In this document: one piece after another, positions 1 through 9,300 of the stretch
Layout of the letters: the number at the start of each line of letters is the position of its first letter
Position numbering within the stretch: position 1 is the stretch's first letter
NCBI GenBank assembly: GCA_021202275.1
Contig: JAJQDI010000027.1
Span: 1 to 64,000 of the forward strand
Source of the DNA: Bacteroides sp.
Lineage (GTDB): Bacteria > Bacteroidota > Bacteroidia > Bacteroidales > Bacteroidaceae
Direction: 5' to 3'
DNA: 64,000 nucleotides
Made by a program: the position numbers and the translations under genes
The notes under the pieces: model-generated
What the model saw: the letters and a program-made list of their open reading frames with translations, nothing else
Databases searched by the model: none
What the model was told of the DNA's origin: nothing

Positions 1-2
1 GA

Positions 3-185
3 GAGACTTATTGTAAACTATGGGATAGTTCCTACACGGATATAGAGGAAAATAAGTTCCGGATAGCCGTAGGCGATACCCCAAATTTACCTGATGTTCC
101 CTACTATATTTCTTTTAAGGAATGGAAGGACGAGAGAAAGAGAAAATATCAATCTAAAGTAATTCTTTCCCACGAATCGCCTTAA
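3..185 (+). CDS. C-terminal fragment of an unrecognised protein (5' end outside the window)
   Basis: An open frame enters from the left edge in frame 3 and ends with TAA at 183-185, giving about 60 residues that include the stretch RIAVGDTPNLPDVPYYISF. Composition is charged and coding-like, with AT-rich codon use like the next three genes. No family is recognised. The gene would be transcribed toward the HEPN gene, but a 291-bp gap with an inverted repeat separates them, so they are probably not one operon. Confidence 0.5.
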   Translation, partial: ETYCKLWDSSYTDIEENKFRIAVGDTPNLPDVPYYISFKEWKDERKRKYQSKVILSHESP

Positions 186-239
186 CTAACGATTTTTTCT
201 TTTCTTATTTTCTATGAAAACATATAGTGGAGAATCAGG

Positions 240-329
240 AAGCAGTCAAGGTCTTAAAAGAAAAAAATATACTCCTTTAAGATAGAGTTTTTTTTGAATA
301 AGCCTACAGGGTGTTGTCCTTGACTGCTT
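240..329. repeat. 12-bp perfect inverted repeat in the 186-476 gap
   Basis: AAGCAGTCAAGG at 240-251 is repeated as its reverse complement CCTTGACTGCTT at 318-329, with 66 bases between. The interior is A/T-rich. It could be a large hairpin ending the upstream gene, or an element end; the sequence does not decide. The rest of the gap (186-476) is AT-rich and shows no open frame worth calling. Confidence 0.4.
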
Positions 330-409
330 GTAGATGTGTAGCCCCCTTCCTTTGCAATTAAAATTAAAAAAGAAATTCTATTCTTCATTTATTCATAAAA
401 AATAATTTC

Positions 410-417
410 CATCTTTG
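410..417 (+). promoter_or_regulatory. Possible -7 element for the HEPN/GNAT-PIN/ASCH genes
   Basis: CATCTTTG matches the Bacteroidetes TAnnTTTG -7 consensus except at the first base. It would give a leader of about 50 nt before the ATG at 477. No clear TTG lies 19-20 bases upstream, so support is modest. Confidence 0.3.
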
Positions 418-476
418 TAAAAGAGAATTATTTATATAAATGATAATGTTATATTATTAAATAACCATTAAATCTA

Positions 477-908
477 ATGGATACTGTTTTATTAACTCGT
501 TGGAAACAAAGAGAGGCATGGATAAATAAAGAACTTGAAGAAGCGGAAACTGGAGTTCATGATTGTTGTGACCATGTCATCACCCTTTTTTTTGATATGC
601 AAATAGCATATTGCGCAGGGGCTTGGATTTCAGTTATTGTAATGTCCGTTTCTGTAATAGATGCTCATTTGCGAGATGTTGAGGCAATGAATGCCAAAAT
701 TGGAACAGCAAAACTGCTAAATGATTATTATAAAGGAGAAGATATTAATTGGTTAAGAAAATTAAGAAACTCTTATGTTCATTTTGAGGACAATAAATCA
801 GTATTTGGCATGAATGCCCATTTTGAAAAACAAGAAGAATTGGAAAAGAATGCAACTAAAGCAATGGAAATGACGATTAAAGCATTATTCCAAAATCCCG
901 GGTGGTAA
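477..908 (+). CDS. HEPN-fold protein with RNxxxH motif (putative RNase)
   Basis: A 143-residue, mostly helical protein. Residues 97-102 read RNSYVH, which fits the RNxxxH (Rx4-6H) signature of HEPN-domain ribonucleases, found in toxin-antitoxin, abortive-infection and CRISPR effector proteins. The surrounding context (WLRKLRNSYVHF) is typical of the small HEPN proteins that carry the motif at the start of the last long helix. There is no signal peptide or membrane segment. Its stop codon overlaps the region encoding the next gene, which has an in-frame GTG at 902 and an ATG at 923, so translation of the two is probably coupled. Linkage to a PIN-domain protein and an ASCH protein suggests an RNA-targeting defence or toxin module. 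HEPN assignment is by motif only; nuclease activity is inferred. Confidence 0.6.
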   Translation: MDTVLLTRWKQREAWINKELEEAETGVHDCCDHVITLFFDMQIAYCAGAWISVIVMSVSVIDAHLRDVEAMNAKIGTAKLLNDYYKGEDINWLRKLRNSYVHFEDNKSVFGMNAHFEKQEELEKNATKAMEMTIKALFQNPGW

Positions 909-922
909 TAAAATTGAAAAGA

Positions 923-3002
923 ATGAAGATAGAATTTATAGACCAAACTCATACTTTCTTCGATGAAGTCAAATCACTAGGTGATAAAAATTCATCCACA
1001 TTAGGATTTATGCCAGAAGGTGCATTTTTGGAGCATGCTAACAAAAAATGTATCATCATTGCATATGAAGATAATCAATTGGCTGGCTATCTAATGTTTC
1101 GGCGAGTTCCTCGATCCTATAGATTAGCAATAGTACATTTATGTGTGAAAGATGAGTTTAGAGGTAAAAATATATCTGTTTTATTATTAGATACTTTAAG
1201 AGATAAATATAAAAATAGTACTTATAATGGTATTATACTCAATTGCAGGTCAGACTATGAATATGCTTCTAAACTATGGAAAAGATATGGATTTATCTGT
1301 AAGAATACTAAGCGAAGTAAAAGTATTGAAGAAAACTATTTAAATATTTGGTGGTATGAGTTCAATAATACAGATTTATTTACTTTCTCAAATACAAATT
1401 CATATAGAATTAAAGCATTACTGGATGCAAATATTATTATAAAATTAAGAGATGATAAAGAAATATATGAGCCTGCACAAGATCCTCGCAGTTTACTTGC
1501 CGATTGGTTAACTGAAGAAGTTGATTATTTTTATGCTCCAGAAACTTATAATGAGATTGTAAGAGACAAGAATAAACAAAGAGTTCAGCAAACCCGGTCT
1601 TTTTTGAATAATTTTTTACAAGCAAAAATAGATATTCAAGAATGCCAAAAGATAGCCGAACTATTAAAAAAGATACTTACTGGCAATACAGAAAATGATA
1701 ATTCTGACAGAATTCAGTTAGCAACTGCAATTGTTTCTGAGACGTCTTATTTTATAACATTAGATCATAAGATTCTTGAAAAAAGAAGTTCTATTGAAAA
1801 TCATTTCAATATTCAAATTTTCACTCCTCAAGAGCTAATTTTAGAGATTGACAGACTATTAAACAAAGAAGATTATTCTCCTGCAAAATTATCGGGAGTA
1901 GTCTTTCATTCTATCGCAAAAATTACTAATTCTGAGTTAAACCTTTATATTGATACTTTTTTAAATAAATCCAATTCTGAGAATAAAAGAAGTTTTGAAA
2001 ATATAGTTTATGGGGAAGTTTCTAATATAGAAAATGCCCGAGTTAAGACGGTTAAGACTTTATCAAATGAACCAATTGCATTTTTTTTGGATATAATATT
2101 AATGAAGGAGTATTAACCGTTCCTTTTATAAGATTATTGGAAACAGAATTTAAACAAACGCTATTTATGCAATTGATTTCTGATTTCATAACTAAAACAA
2201 TAGAAAAGAGGTTATCAGAAATACAGCTAAAAGAATCATTCTTATCTCCAGAGCAAGAAAATGTTTTGAATCGGATGGGGTTTGATAAAACCTTGGGAGT
2301 GTGGACTAAGAAAGTTTTGAATAAATTAGTAAATAGCTGTAATATTGTAGACTTAGATAATAAACTTGAAAACAATTCGTTAATTGAAAAGTTAGCGGTA
2401 GCTACCACCGAAGAAAAGAAATATTTATTATTGGAGCTTGAACGCAAGTTATTTCCTCTAAAAATACTGGATTTAGAACTACCTTGTTATATAGTACCAA
2501 TAAAACCACATTGGGCAGGTCAGTTATTTGATCCTTATATATCTGGTGCATATTTATTTGGTGCTGATGGAAAAAAATATGGAATTATGAAAACGTATAT
2601 TATAGGAGTATAAGACCTATTACGGAAAAAGCTCCTGCTAGAATTTTATGGTATGCAAGTACGGATGTAAGGTATCAGAGAAGTCAAGCTATAGTTGCTT
2701 GTTCATATTTAGATGAAGTAATGACAGGAAAACCAAAGGACTTATTTAGACAAAACAAACATTATGGAATTTATGAATGGAAGAATATATATGAATTATG
2801 TAAAAATAATATAGAAAATCCTATACGTGCTTTACGATTCAGTGGTACAGAGGTGTTTAAGAAGCCTGTGAATTATCAAAAGGTACGTGAAATATTTGTT
2901 GAAAATGGTAAGCCAGCAAATACGTTTGCTTCTCCAGTATTAATAGAGAGCAATATTTTTAATTACATTTATCAATTAGGAACAGCTAGTGAAAACAGAT
3001 AA
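923..3002 (+). pseudogene. GNAT-PIN multidomain protein, broken by two homopolymer frameshifts
   Basis: Restoring one base in the T8 run at 2081-2088 and one in the A7 run at 2571-2577 joins three frames into a single protein of about 693 residues. Residues 1-150 look like a GNAT acetyltransferase (VHLCVKDEFRGKNISVLLL, residues 71-89, is the acetyl-CoA loop region). Residues 165-300 look like a PIN nuclease, with acidic residues at D168 (LLDANIII), D262 (NDNSDRIQLATA) and D281 (TLDHKIL). The last third, in the second and third frames, contains TVPFIRLLETEF, which resembles a GNAT C-terminus, and then HYGIYEWKNIYELCK, which looks PUA/EVE-like. The ATG at 923 was preferred to the GTG at 902. 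The gene overlaps the HEPN gene upstream and the ASCH gene downstream. Both breaks sit in heptamers compatible with -1 slippage, but disruption or sequencing error is simpler. Confidence 0.55.
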
Positions 3003-3429
3003 TAAGAAATACTTATTTATTTCGGTAAAACCGGAATTTGCAAATAAGATTATAAAGAAAGAGAAGACTATAGAACTACGTAAAATGAAACCTGATGTAA
3101 AAATGGGAGATTATATAATTATATATGCTTCTGCTCCTTCTAAGTCAGTTATCGGATATGGGGTAATTAAACAAATTATAGAAAAAGAGCCAAGAAAGAT
3201 GTGGGAAGATCATTTCGCTTCTTTAGGAATAGATAAAGAACAATATTTTGAATATTATAATAATAAAAATAAAGCTATTGGTATAGAGATAGATGAGATC
3301 AAAGAAATCAATCCAATTTCACTAGATAATTTACGAAAGATTGACCCTGATTTTCATCCTCCTCAAATATATAAGTACGTATCTAATATCGAAATATGCA
3401 GAACTATTTTGGAGTTTGTTCAAAAATAA
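2989..3429 (+). CDS. ASCH-domain (PUA-like) RNA-binding protein
   Basis: A 146-residue protein starting at GTG 2989, inside the 3' end of the preceding gene (14-bp overlap). The N-terminus, YLFISVKPEFANKIIKKEK followed by TIELRK, is the hallmark of the ASCH domain: a strand with SVKPxxAxxI, then K-T-x-E-x-R-K. Residues 35-60 contain the conserved ASxPxxxVIGYG strand. ASCH is a PUA-like fold found in predicted RNA-binding regulators and in some nucleoside-modifying enzymes. No ATG is available near the motif, so the GTG is forced. Its coupling to the GNAT-PIN gene suggests it works with that protein, for example by recognising the same RNA. The exact role is unknown. Confidence 0.65.
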   Translation: MKTDNKKYLFISVKPEFANKIIKKEKTIELRKMKPDVKMGDYIIIYASAPSKSVIGYGVIKQIIEKEPRKMWEDHFASLGIDKEQYFEYYNNKNKAIGIEIDEIKEINPISLDNLRKIDPDFHPPQIYKYVSNIEICRTILEFVQK

Positions 3430-3456
3430 GAGAGAATAAAGTTCTACCACAAGAGA

Positions 3457-3486
3457 TTGCATATATTTGAATTATTATTAACTTTG
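3457..3486 (+). promoter_or_regulatory. Bacteroidetes-type promoter of the small ORF
   Basis: TTG (3457-3459), then a 19-base spacer, then TAACTTTG (3479-3486), an exact TAnnTTTG. Transcription would start near 3493, about 25 nt before the small ORF at 3518. Confidence 0.5.
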
Positions 3487-3517
3487 TGTTTAGGAAGTCG
3501 TTCCGAAACATAACCTG

Positions 3518-3640
3518 ATGCAAATTGATGTGTTTGAATCGTGTATCAATTCGTGGGACTTTAAGAAGAGATTGTTTGATAAAACACTGAGAATAAGTGC
3601 CATAAGTAAATTATTCAGTCACTGGTGGCACCACCGATAA
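3518..3640 (+). CDS. Small ORF, 40 residues, between a promoter and a terminator
   Basis: ATG at 3518 to TAA at 3638-3640 encodes a 40-residue basic, aromatic peptide ending in LFSHWWHHR. A good promoter lies 25-60 bases upstream and a strong terminator begins 21 bases downstream, so the three parts form a complete short transcription unit. No signal peptide or membrane segment is seen. No family is recognised. It could also be the untranslated body of a small RNA, or the surviving start of a deleted gene, since it sits at the edge of the AT-rich island. Confidence 0.35.
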   Translation: MQIDVFESCINSWDFKKRLFDKTLRISAISKLFSHWWHHR

Positions 3641-3660
3641 AAAGATCAAAAAAAAGAAGT

Positions 3661-3692
3661 CCCCTGAAAGTCAATGATTTTCAGGGGTTTTT
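3661..3692 (+). terminator. Rho-independent terminator
   Basis: CCCCTGAAA (3661-3669) pairs with TTTCAGGGG (3679-3687) around a 9-base loop and is followed by TTTTTATTTT. It ends the small unit at 3518 and probably read-through from the ASCH gene. Confidence 0.8.
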
Positions 3693-3746
3693 ATTTTCTT
3701 CCAAATCTCAAAAAAGAGCAAAATCCCACATTTGCGGTGGCGGAAT

Positions 3747-3782
3747 CGGTGACTTTTTTAAGAGACCGAAAAAAAGTCACCG
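3747..3782. repeat. 13-bp inverted repeat (hairpin) at the right edge of the island
   Basis: CGGTGACTTTTTT (3747-3759) is complementary to AAAAAAAGTCACCG (3769-3782). The T run lies inside the stem, so it is not a canonical terminator on either strand. It falls where base composition shifts from AT-rich to the ordinary value. The remaining bases to 3941 show nothing else. Confidence 0.45.
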
Positions 3783-3941
3783 GAAGATATTTCACGTTCT
3801 GATGTAACAATCTTGCGTAACATTCTTGGAAATGAATTCCTTAGTGAAAAATCCTACCTGTATCCTCTCTTTTATCGCATAGATTGTCAGTAAGCTATAT
3901 AAGACTGAGAAAATCGTCTCTTCCCGGAATGTTCCTATCCA

Positions 3942-4433
3942 TCAGTTTGCCAAAGCCTCATTTTCTTTCCGGATACGTACAGTGAGCATACCTATATTAA
4001 GCAGCGAGAAAATGACTGCCGTATAATAGAGATGGAAAATCAGCGGGATCAAGGGGATCTCTATCGTAACGATGACGTAATTCGGATGATCAAAATACCG
4101 ATACACCCCTTTCCGAACCAATGGACAGCCGGGGATACGATAAATTTTTGTTGTCCAGAACTTACCCAACGCATGCACGATCCCTATCTTGACAGTGGTC
4201 AACCCGAAGAAAAAGAGCATCAGGTAAGGGTTGTAGTAACTACTTCCGGTGAATAGATATTCTACGATCAGTGATACAAAGAACAAAGTATGCAAGGCAA
4301 TCATAAAAGGATAGTGGGCTTTTCCATACTCTATCGCTCCATGTGCCAGCAGCCAACGCTCATGTCTGCGGGAGATCAGCAACTCGCCGATCCGCAGCAG
4401 GATCAGCAACAGCAGGAACCACCAGAAAACCAT
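3942..4433 (-). CDS. Isoprenylcysteine carboxyl methyltransferase-family membrane methyltransferase (BpsB-like)
   Basis: A 163-residue integral membrane protein with about four hydrophobic segments (residues 1-16, 42-62, 68-90 and 125-150). The C-terminal half carries the ICMT signature: LVRKGVYRYFDHPNYV (H-P-x-Y) followed by an acidic residue in the next helix (TIEIPLIPL), the S-adenosylmethionine-binding region of the family. It starts five bases after the polyketide synthase gene, so the two form one minus-strand operon. In Bacillus subtilis the same pairing (BpsA and BpsB) makes alkylpyrones and methylates them to methyl ethers. O-methylation of a polyketide is therefore the best inference here; prenylcysteine is not an expected bacterial substrate. 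Confidence 0.75.
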   Translation of the reverse strand: MVFWWFLLLLILLRIGELLISRRHERWLLAHGAIEYGKAHYPFMIALHTLFFVSLIVEYLFTGSSYYNPYLMLFFFGLTTVKIGIVHALGKFWTTKIYRIPGCPLVRKGVYRYFDHPNYVIVTIEIPLIPLIFHLYYTAVIFSLLNIGMLTVRIRKENEALAN

Positions 4434-4438
4434 GGCGC

Positions 4439-5500
4439 TTACTTCTTCATATCCAACAGTACCATCTCGCTGGAAAAGCCCGGCCCCATTGCCATCATAA
4501 GGCTATAACCGTTTTCATAACCCTCGCGGAAAAACCGTTCCAATACATACAATACCGTAGTACTGGACATATTGCCGTAGCGCGTCATGATCTCCCTGGC
4601 TTTGTTCAGGGAATCCGTTCCCATATCAAGTGCCTCTTCATAGGCTGCCAGTACTTTTCGTCCTCCCGGATGAAAAATATAATTTTTTATATCCGGGATC
4701 TTCAACCCATGTCTGGAAAGGAACTCTGTCACATCTTCACGCACGTTCCGGGAGATAAGGGCCGGAATGGAAGAAGAGAATAATACCTTGAACCCATTAT
4801 CCAGAAAGTCCCAACCCATCACTTGCTGCGAATCGTAGTAAAGTTTACTCTCACTGGCAAGAAAGCGGATCTTATTTTCAGTGCGGTTCACACAATTATC
4901 TCCTGTGATCAGACAAGCTGCCACTCCGTCTGAGAACAGACTTGCACCGATGAAATTGCTTTTGCTGAAATCATCCCGCAGAAAAGTAAGAGAGCACAGT
5001 TCTACGGCCACCAGCAATACAACTGCATCGGGATTGGCTTTGGCCAGCGCGCAGGCTTTGGCATATCCCGAAACTCCGCCGCCACAACCCAGGCCGAAGA
5101 TGGACATGCGGTTGATGTTCTGGTTCAGCCGCATCTGGTTTACGATCAATGCGTCCAGACTGGGAGTAGCCAGTCCGGTAGTAGAGATGAACAGGATGTC
5201 TGTCACCTCTTCTTTACCGATCTCTGCCGAAGCAAGGCATTTTTCAATGGCTTTCACCGAATATTCCAGTGCAAGCCGGATGTATTCCAGATTCTGTTCC
5301 TGAAACGTATGCGGACGAAGGTAGTACTCCAAAGGTTCACAAAGGTTCCTGGTTTGTATCTCTGTGTTATCAAAAGCACTTAACATCCTCTCTACCTCGG
5401 GAAAGGAAGGCGCAAACAGTGCTTTTGCAAACTGTTTGATCTCTTGCTGATCTGTTTGATAAGGAAACTCAATGGTTGAAACGGAAGCTAATGAAGGCAT
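4439..5500 (-). CDS. Type III polyketide synthase (chalcone/stilbene synthase family, BpsA-like)
   Basis: A 353-residue thiolase-fold enzyme that condenses a fatty acyl-CoA starter with malonyl-CoA. The catalytic triad is visible: Cys139 in FGLGCGGGVSG, His277 in IFHPGGRKVL and Asn310 in RYGNMSSTTVLYVL. The family's C-terminal glycine-rich block is present as MAMGPGFSSEMVLL. Length matches bacterial type III synthases (350-390). Lack of a signal peptide fits a cytosolic enzyme. It is the first gene of a two-gene minus operon with a membrane ICMT-type methyltransferase, as in the alkylpyrone loci of Bacillus. The product is probably a tri- or tetraketide alkylpyrone or alkylresorcinol; chain length cannot be read from the sequence. 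Confidence 0.9.
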   Translation of the reverse strand: MPSLASVSTIEFPYQTDQQEIKQFAKALFAPSFPEVERMLSAFDNTEIQTRNLCEPLEYYLRPHTFQEQNLEYIRLALEYSVKAIEKCLASAEIGKEEVTDILFISTTGLATPSLDALIVNQMRLNQNINRMSIFGLGCGGGVSGYAKACALAKANPDAVVLLVAVELCSLTFLRDDFSKSNFIGASLFSDGVAACLITGDNCVNRTENKIRFLASESKLYYDSQQVMGWDFLDNGFKVLFSSSIPALISRNVREDVTEFLSRHGLKIPDIKNYIFHPGGRKVLAAYEEALDMGTDSLNKAREIMTRYGNMSSTTVLYVLERFFREGYENGYSLMMAMGPGFSSEMVLLDMKK

Positions 5501-6042
5501 ACTAATATACGGATTAATTAAAAATAAAGATAACCTCAGCAGATTACTCCCTATAAACAGTCGTTTGACAGGCTTTGTTTACGTTCTTCATTTTTCCGGC
5601 AGATCTCCTGTTTATCCTCATGCTCCCGGAGAGGAACAGGTGCATTTCCGAAACAGAAGAAGTCTGGTACCCTCAATTTTTCCATAGAGTGATATTGTGT
5701 TCAGGTCCTGTTCATGTGAACTGTACCGGGCTCATTACTCTTCCGGTGGAGTGAACGATAAGTTTGTTTCCTATCAATTAGGTTGAAAAAAAGACATTTT
5801 GCTCCTCTTTGATAGAGAATAGATATTTTATGAGAGAAATTGAACCTCATCTTCCCGGATAAGAACGAACTTGCGTTACTAAAGAAACCCTGCAGCGATC
5901 TGAATGATTGTACCGAAACGCACCCCCGATACATAAGCAAATTACTTAACACATTCAGGTACAAGCAGTCAGATCGCACAAGGGAATACACAAAATAAAT
6001 ACCTTCATACTACTATGTAATACGACATTCAATGTATATATT
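5501..6042. other. Intergenic gap upstream of the polyketide synthase
   Basis: This 542-base stretch separates the minus-strand polyketide operon from the plus-strand Sus genes. It should hold the promoter of the polyketide synthase, but no convincing TTG/TAnnTTTG pair is seen on the minus strand. The longest frame (5701-5991, minus) has no recognisable protein features and was not called. Confidence 0.4.
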
Positions 6043-6264
6043 ATGAAAACACTCCACTTTATTCTGCGCTTTATTTTCCTGATACGACCTGCTTACAGCC
6101 AGGAAAAAACGGGAAACAGGGTCCCGATCCACCCATCTGTCAGCGAGGAGACTTCCATTCCATCTTCCGGTAAACGAATTATGGAGTATGTTCTTTCCGG
6201 GAACATACGTCTGTCGGGTATAATAGATGCGAATACGTATAACAGATACCTTACACGCGCTTGA
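6043..6264 (+). CDS. Hypothetical small exported protein
   Basis: A 73-residue frame begins with a passable signal peptide (MKTLHFILRFIFLIRPAYSQ) and then a short hydrophilic tail without recognisable domain. It ends about 80 bases before the first SusC gene. It may be a genuine small exported product, or the remnant of a larger gene once upstream of the Sus genes. Nothing else supports it. Confidence 0.3.
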   Translation: MKTLHFILRFIFLIRPAYSQEKTGNRVPIHPSVSEETSIPSSGKRIMEYVLSGNIRLSGIIDANTYNRYLTRA

Positions 6265-6344
6265 GACTGGAAGTCAGATAGGCAATAAAGAAAAAAATAT
6301 CTATGATCTGCATACTATAAGTTGTTCACTTATTCATTTTAATT

Positions 6345-9300
6345 ATGGCAATGATGAAAAACAAACGAGATTGGTTTTTCCTATGTATACTGGCATTCTT
6401 TTGCCTTATACCGGAAATAACCATCGCACAGACTCTCCATGTGGAAGGTGCTGTTCTGGATGAATCCAATGAGACACTCATCGGTGTATCTGTACGGATA
6501 AAAGGTACTAATACAGGAACCATTACGAATTATGAGGGACGTTATCTGTTACAAAATGTTCCTCAGGGTAGTACACTTGTGTTTTCCTATATCGGATATA
6601 AAGACATGGAGGCTCAGGTCACCGGCGGAACACTGAATGTGACCATGGAACCCGATAATCAGCAACTGGAAGAGGTTGTGGTGATCGGTTACGGACAACA
6701 GAAAAAGGTGACCATCACCGGAGCCGTATCCAATGTCGGAGGTAAAGAACTGTTGAAGTCTCCTGCGGCCTCCTTAGGCAATTCCCTGGCAGGTAAACTG
6801 CCTGGTTTGCAGTCCGTTCAGTATTCCGGTATACCGGGGGGAGACGATCCCGTGATCCGTGTGCGGGGTATCGGTTCCCTGAACAGTGCCGAACCCCTGG
6901 TATTGGTAGACGGCGTAGAGCGTCCCTTCAGCCAGCTGGATCCCCATGAAGTGGCTGATATCAGTATCCTCAAAGATGCTTCCGCTACCGCTGTGTTCGG
7001 TGTACGGGGCGCCAACGGGGTGATCCTGGTGACTACCAGACGTGGAGAAAGTGGTAAACCGTCGGTTTCCTTCAGCGCGCAGGGAGGTATCCAGCAGATC
7101 ACCCGATTCCTTACACCTGCCAATTCCTACGAATATGCCACGGCTTACAACACCGCACAAATGATGGATGGAGTGGCTAAAGAGAATTGGAAATACAGCG
7201 ACGAGGCCATCCAGCACTTCAGGGACAGAGATATGCTGATGGTTTATCCCGATACCAACTGGTTTGATTACCTGATGAAAAACCACGCGTGGCAAAGCCA
7301 GTACAACGTGAATATATCGGGCGGAAGCGACAAGGCCAGATACTTTGTTTCGGTAGGGATGCTGGACCAGGACGGCCTGTTCAAGACTTTCGGTCAGGGC
7401 TCGGAAGCCAATTTCAAATACCGCAGGTACAACTACCGCGCCAACATGGACCTGACTTTATCCAGACTCAGTCAGTTGTCGGTCAATGTCGGCGGCCGTC
7501 TGGAAACCCGTAACAGCATTGGCGGAGGCGAAGGCGGATCAGGTAGCGGCGGTCAGGGTGGACTGTTTGCCAACGAAGGTCTGCTCAACAGCGGTATGCC
7601 GATGTCGGGATATGGGCTTGACTCCGAAGGACGCCGTATCGTGGCCGATCGTAACCTGGTGGGCGACTATACGGTCGACGCGCTGGGACGCCTGTATCAA
7701 CTGGGTTATACGAAACAAAGCAAGAATACGGTGAACCTGGACCTGCAATACCAGTTGAAACTTGATTTTATTACCAAAGGACTGGACTTCAAAGTAAAAG
7801 GTTCGTACAACGCAAGCTATACAGCCGAAAAGAACCGCGAGCATGGATACGGGTCCGGAATTAAATACAGAGCTACCCTGGCTCCGGGAGAATTTGAAGA
7901 AGACGGTTCCCCTAAGATCGTATTGGTGAAAGAAGGTGATTCCTGGCCATTGCCTTACGGCGAATCCAAGTGGGGCGACCGGAACTGGTATGCCGAAGCC
8001 AGCTTCAACTACGCGCGTAAATTCGGGAATCACAATGTAGGAGCCCTAGTGCTTTACAACCAATCCAAGAGATACTATCCGTGGGATTCGCAAGGATTAT
8101 ATACCTCCATACCTTCGGGATATGTGGGAACCGTAGGACGTATTACTTACAACTATGCCACCCGTTATCTGGTAGATATGAACATGGGATACAACGGCTC
8201 TGAGAATTTTGCCAAGGGCAGGCGCTACGGCTTCTTTCCCTCCGCTTCCATCGGATGGATCCCTTCTTCCGAAGCATTCTGGGAACCCGTCAGCACCCTT
8301 ATTCCTTACCTGAAACTCCGCGTTTCGATAGGTAGGGTCGGGAACGACAATACCAACAACCTGCGTTTCCTTTATCTGCCGGGTAGTTACGAGTATTTCC
8401 AGGGGGGTAACGGCGGAGGATACATCGCAAACAGAACGGCAAATTTCGGTACCGACAACAACAACTGGATGCCGGGTGCCCGCGAGGCTTCGGCAGGGAA
8501 TCCTTTTGTAACGTGGGAGACTGCTACGAAACAGAACTACGGGGTGGATCTGAAACTGATCAACAGCAAGCTGAGTTTCAGTGCCGATTTTTTCTTTGAA
8601 GACCGCAAGAACATCCTGGTTTCCAACGAAACATCCCTGGCCGCCATCACCGGCATGAGTGCAAGCTCTGTGAACTTCGGACGTGTAAAGAACCGGGGGT
8701 ATGAACTCTCCCTGAGGTGGGACGACCGGATCGGCAATGTCAGCTATTCCATCGCACCGGGGCTTTCGTTTGCCCGCAATAAGGTGATCGAAATGGCCGA
8801 GGTGAAGCAGGATTACGACTATCTGTACCGTACGGGACTTCCGGTAGGACAACCTTTCGGCCGCGAATTCTTCGAACTGTATGAACCGGGAAAAACCGAA
8901 GAACGCTACCTGGCCAAATACGGAACGGAAATGCCCGATCGGGGGGTTGTGATACAGGCAGGGGACTGTGTGTATGTGGATCTGAACGGAGACGGAAAAA
9001 TAGATGCCAACGACCAGCATGCGATCGGATTTACCGATATCCCCGAATACACCGGCTCACTCAATATAAGTCTGAGCTACAAGAATATTGACTTCTCTAT
9101 GACATGGATCGGCGCAACGAATGTAGACCGGCAATTGGGAGCGTACTATCGTCCGGCATTTGGTACAGGCAATACGTCGATGCTGAATAAATGGATCTAT
9201 GACAACAGCTGGACGGAGGAAACAGCAGCTACGGCCCGCCTGCCACGGCTTACATTTGTCAACACCAATCACAACACAGAATTGTCGAGGGTATGGATGG

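Noticed and set aside
3600..3660. tRNA or tmRNA 3' end (GGTGGCACCACC) as integration site
   Set aside because: No cloverleaf or T-arm could be built upstream; the motif falls within the small ORF.
3625..3807. 60-codon plus-strand frame across the terminator
   Set aside because: It translates through the terminator and the second hairpin; the composition is that of the repeats.
5701..5991. 96-codon minus-strand frame
   Set aside because: No signal, domain or coding bias; lies in the promoter gap of the polyketide operon.
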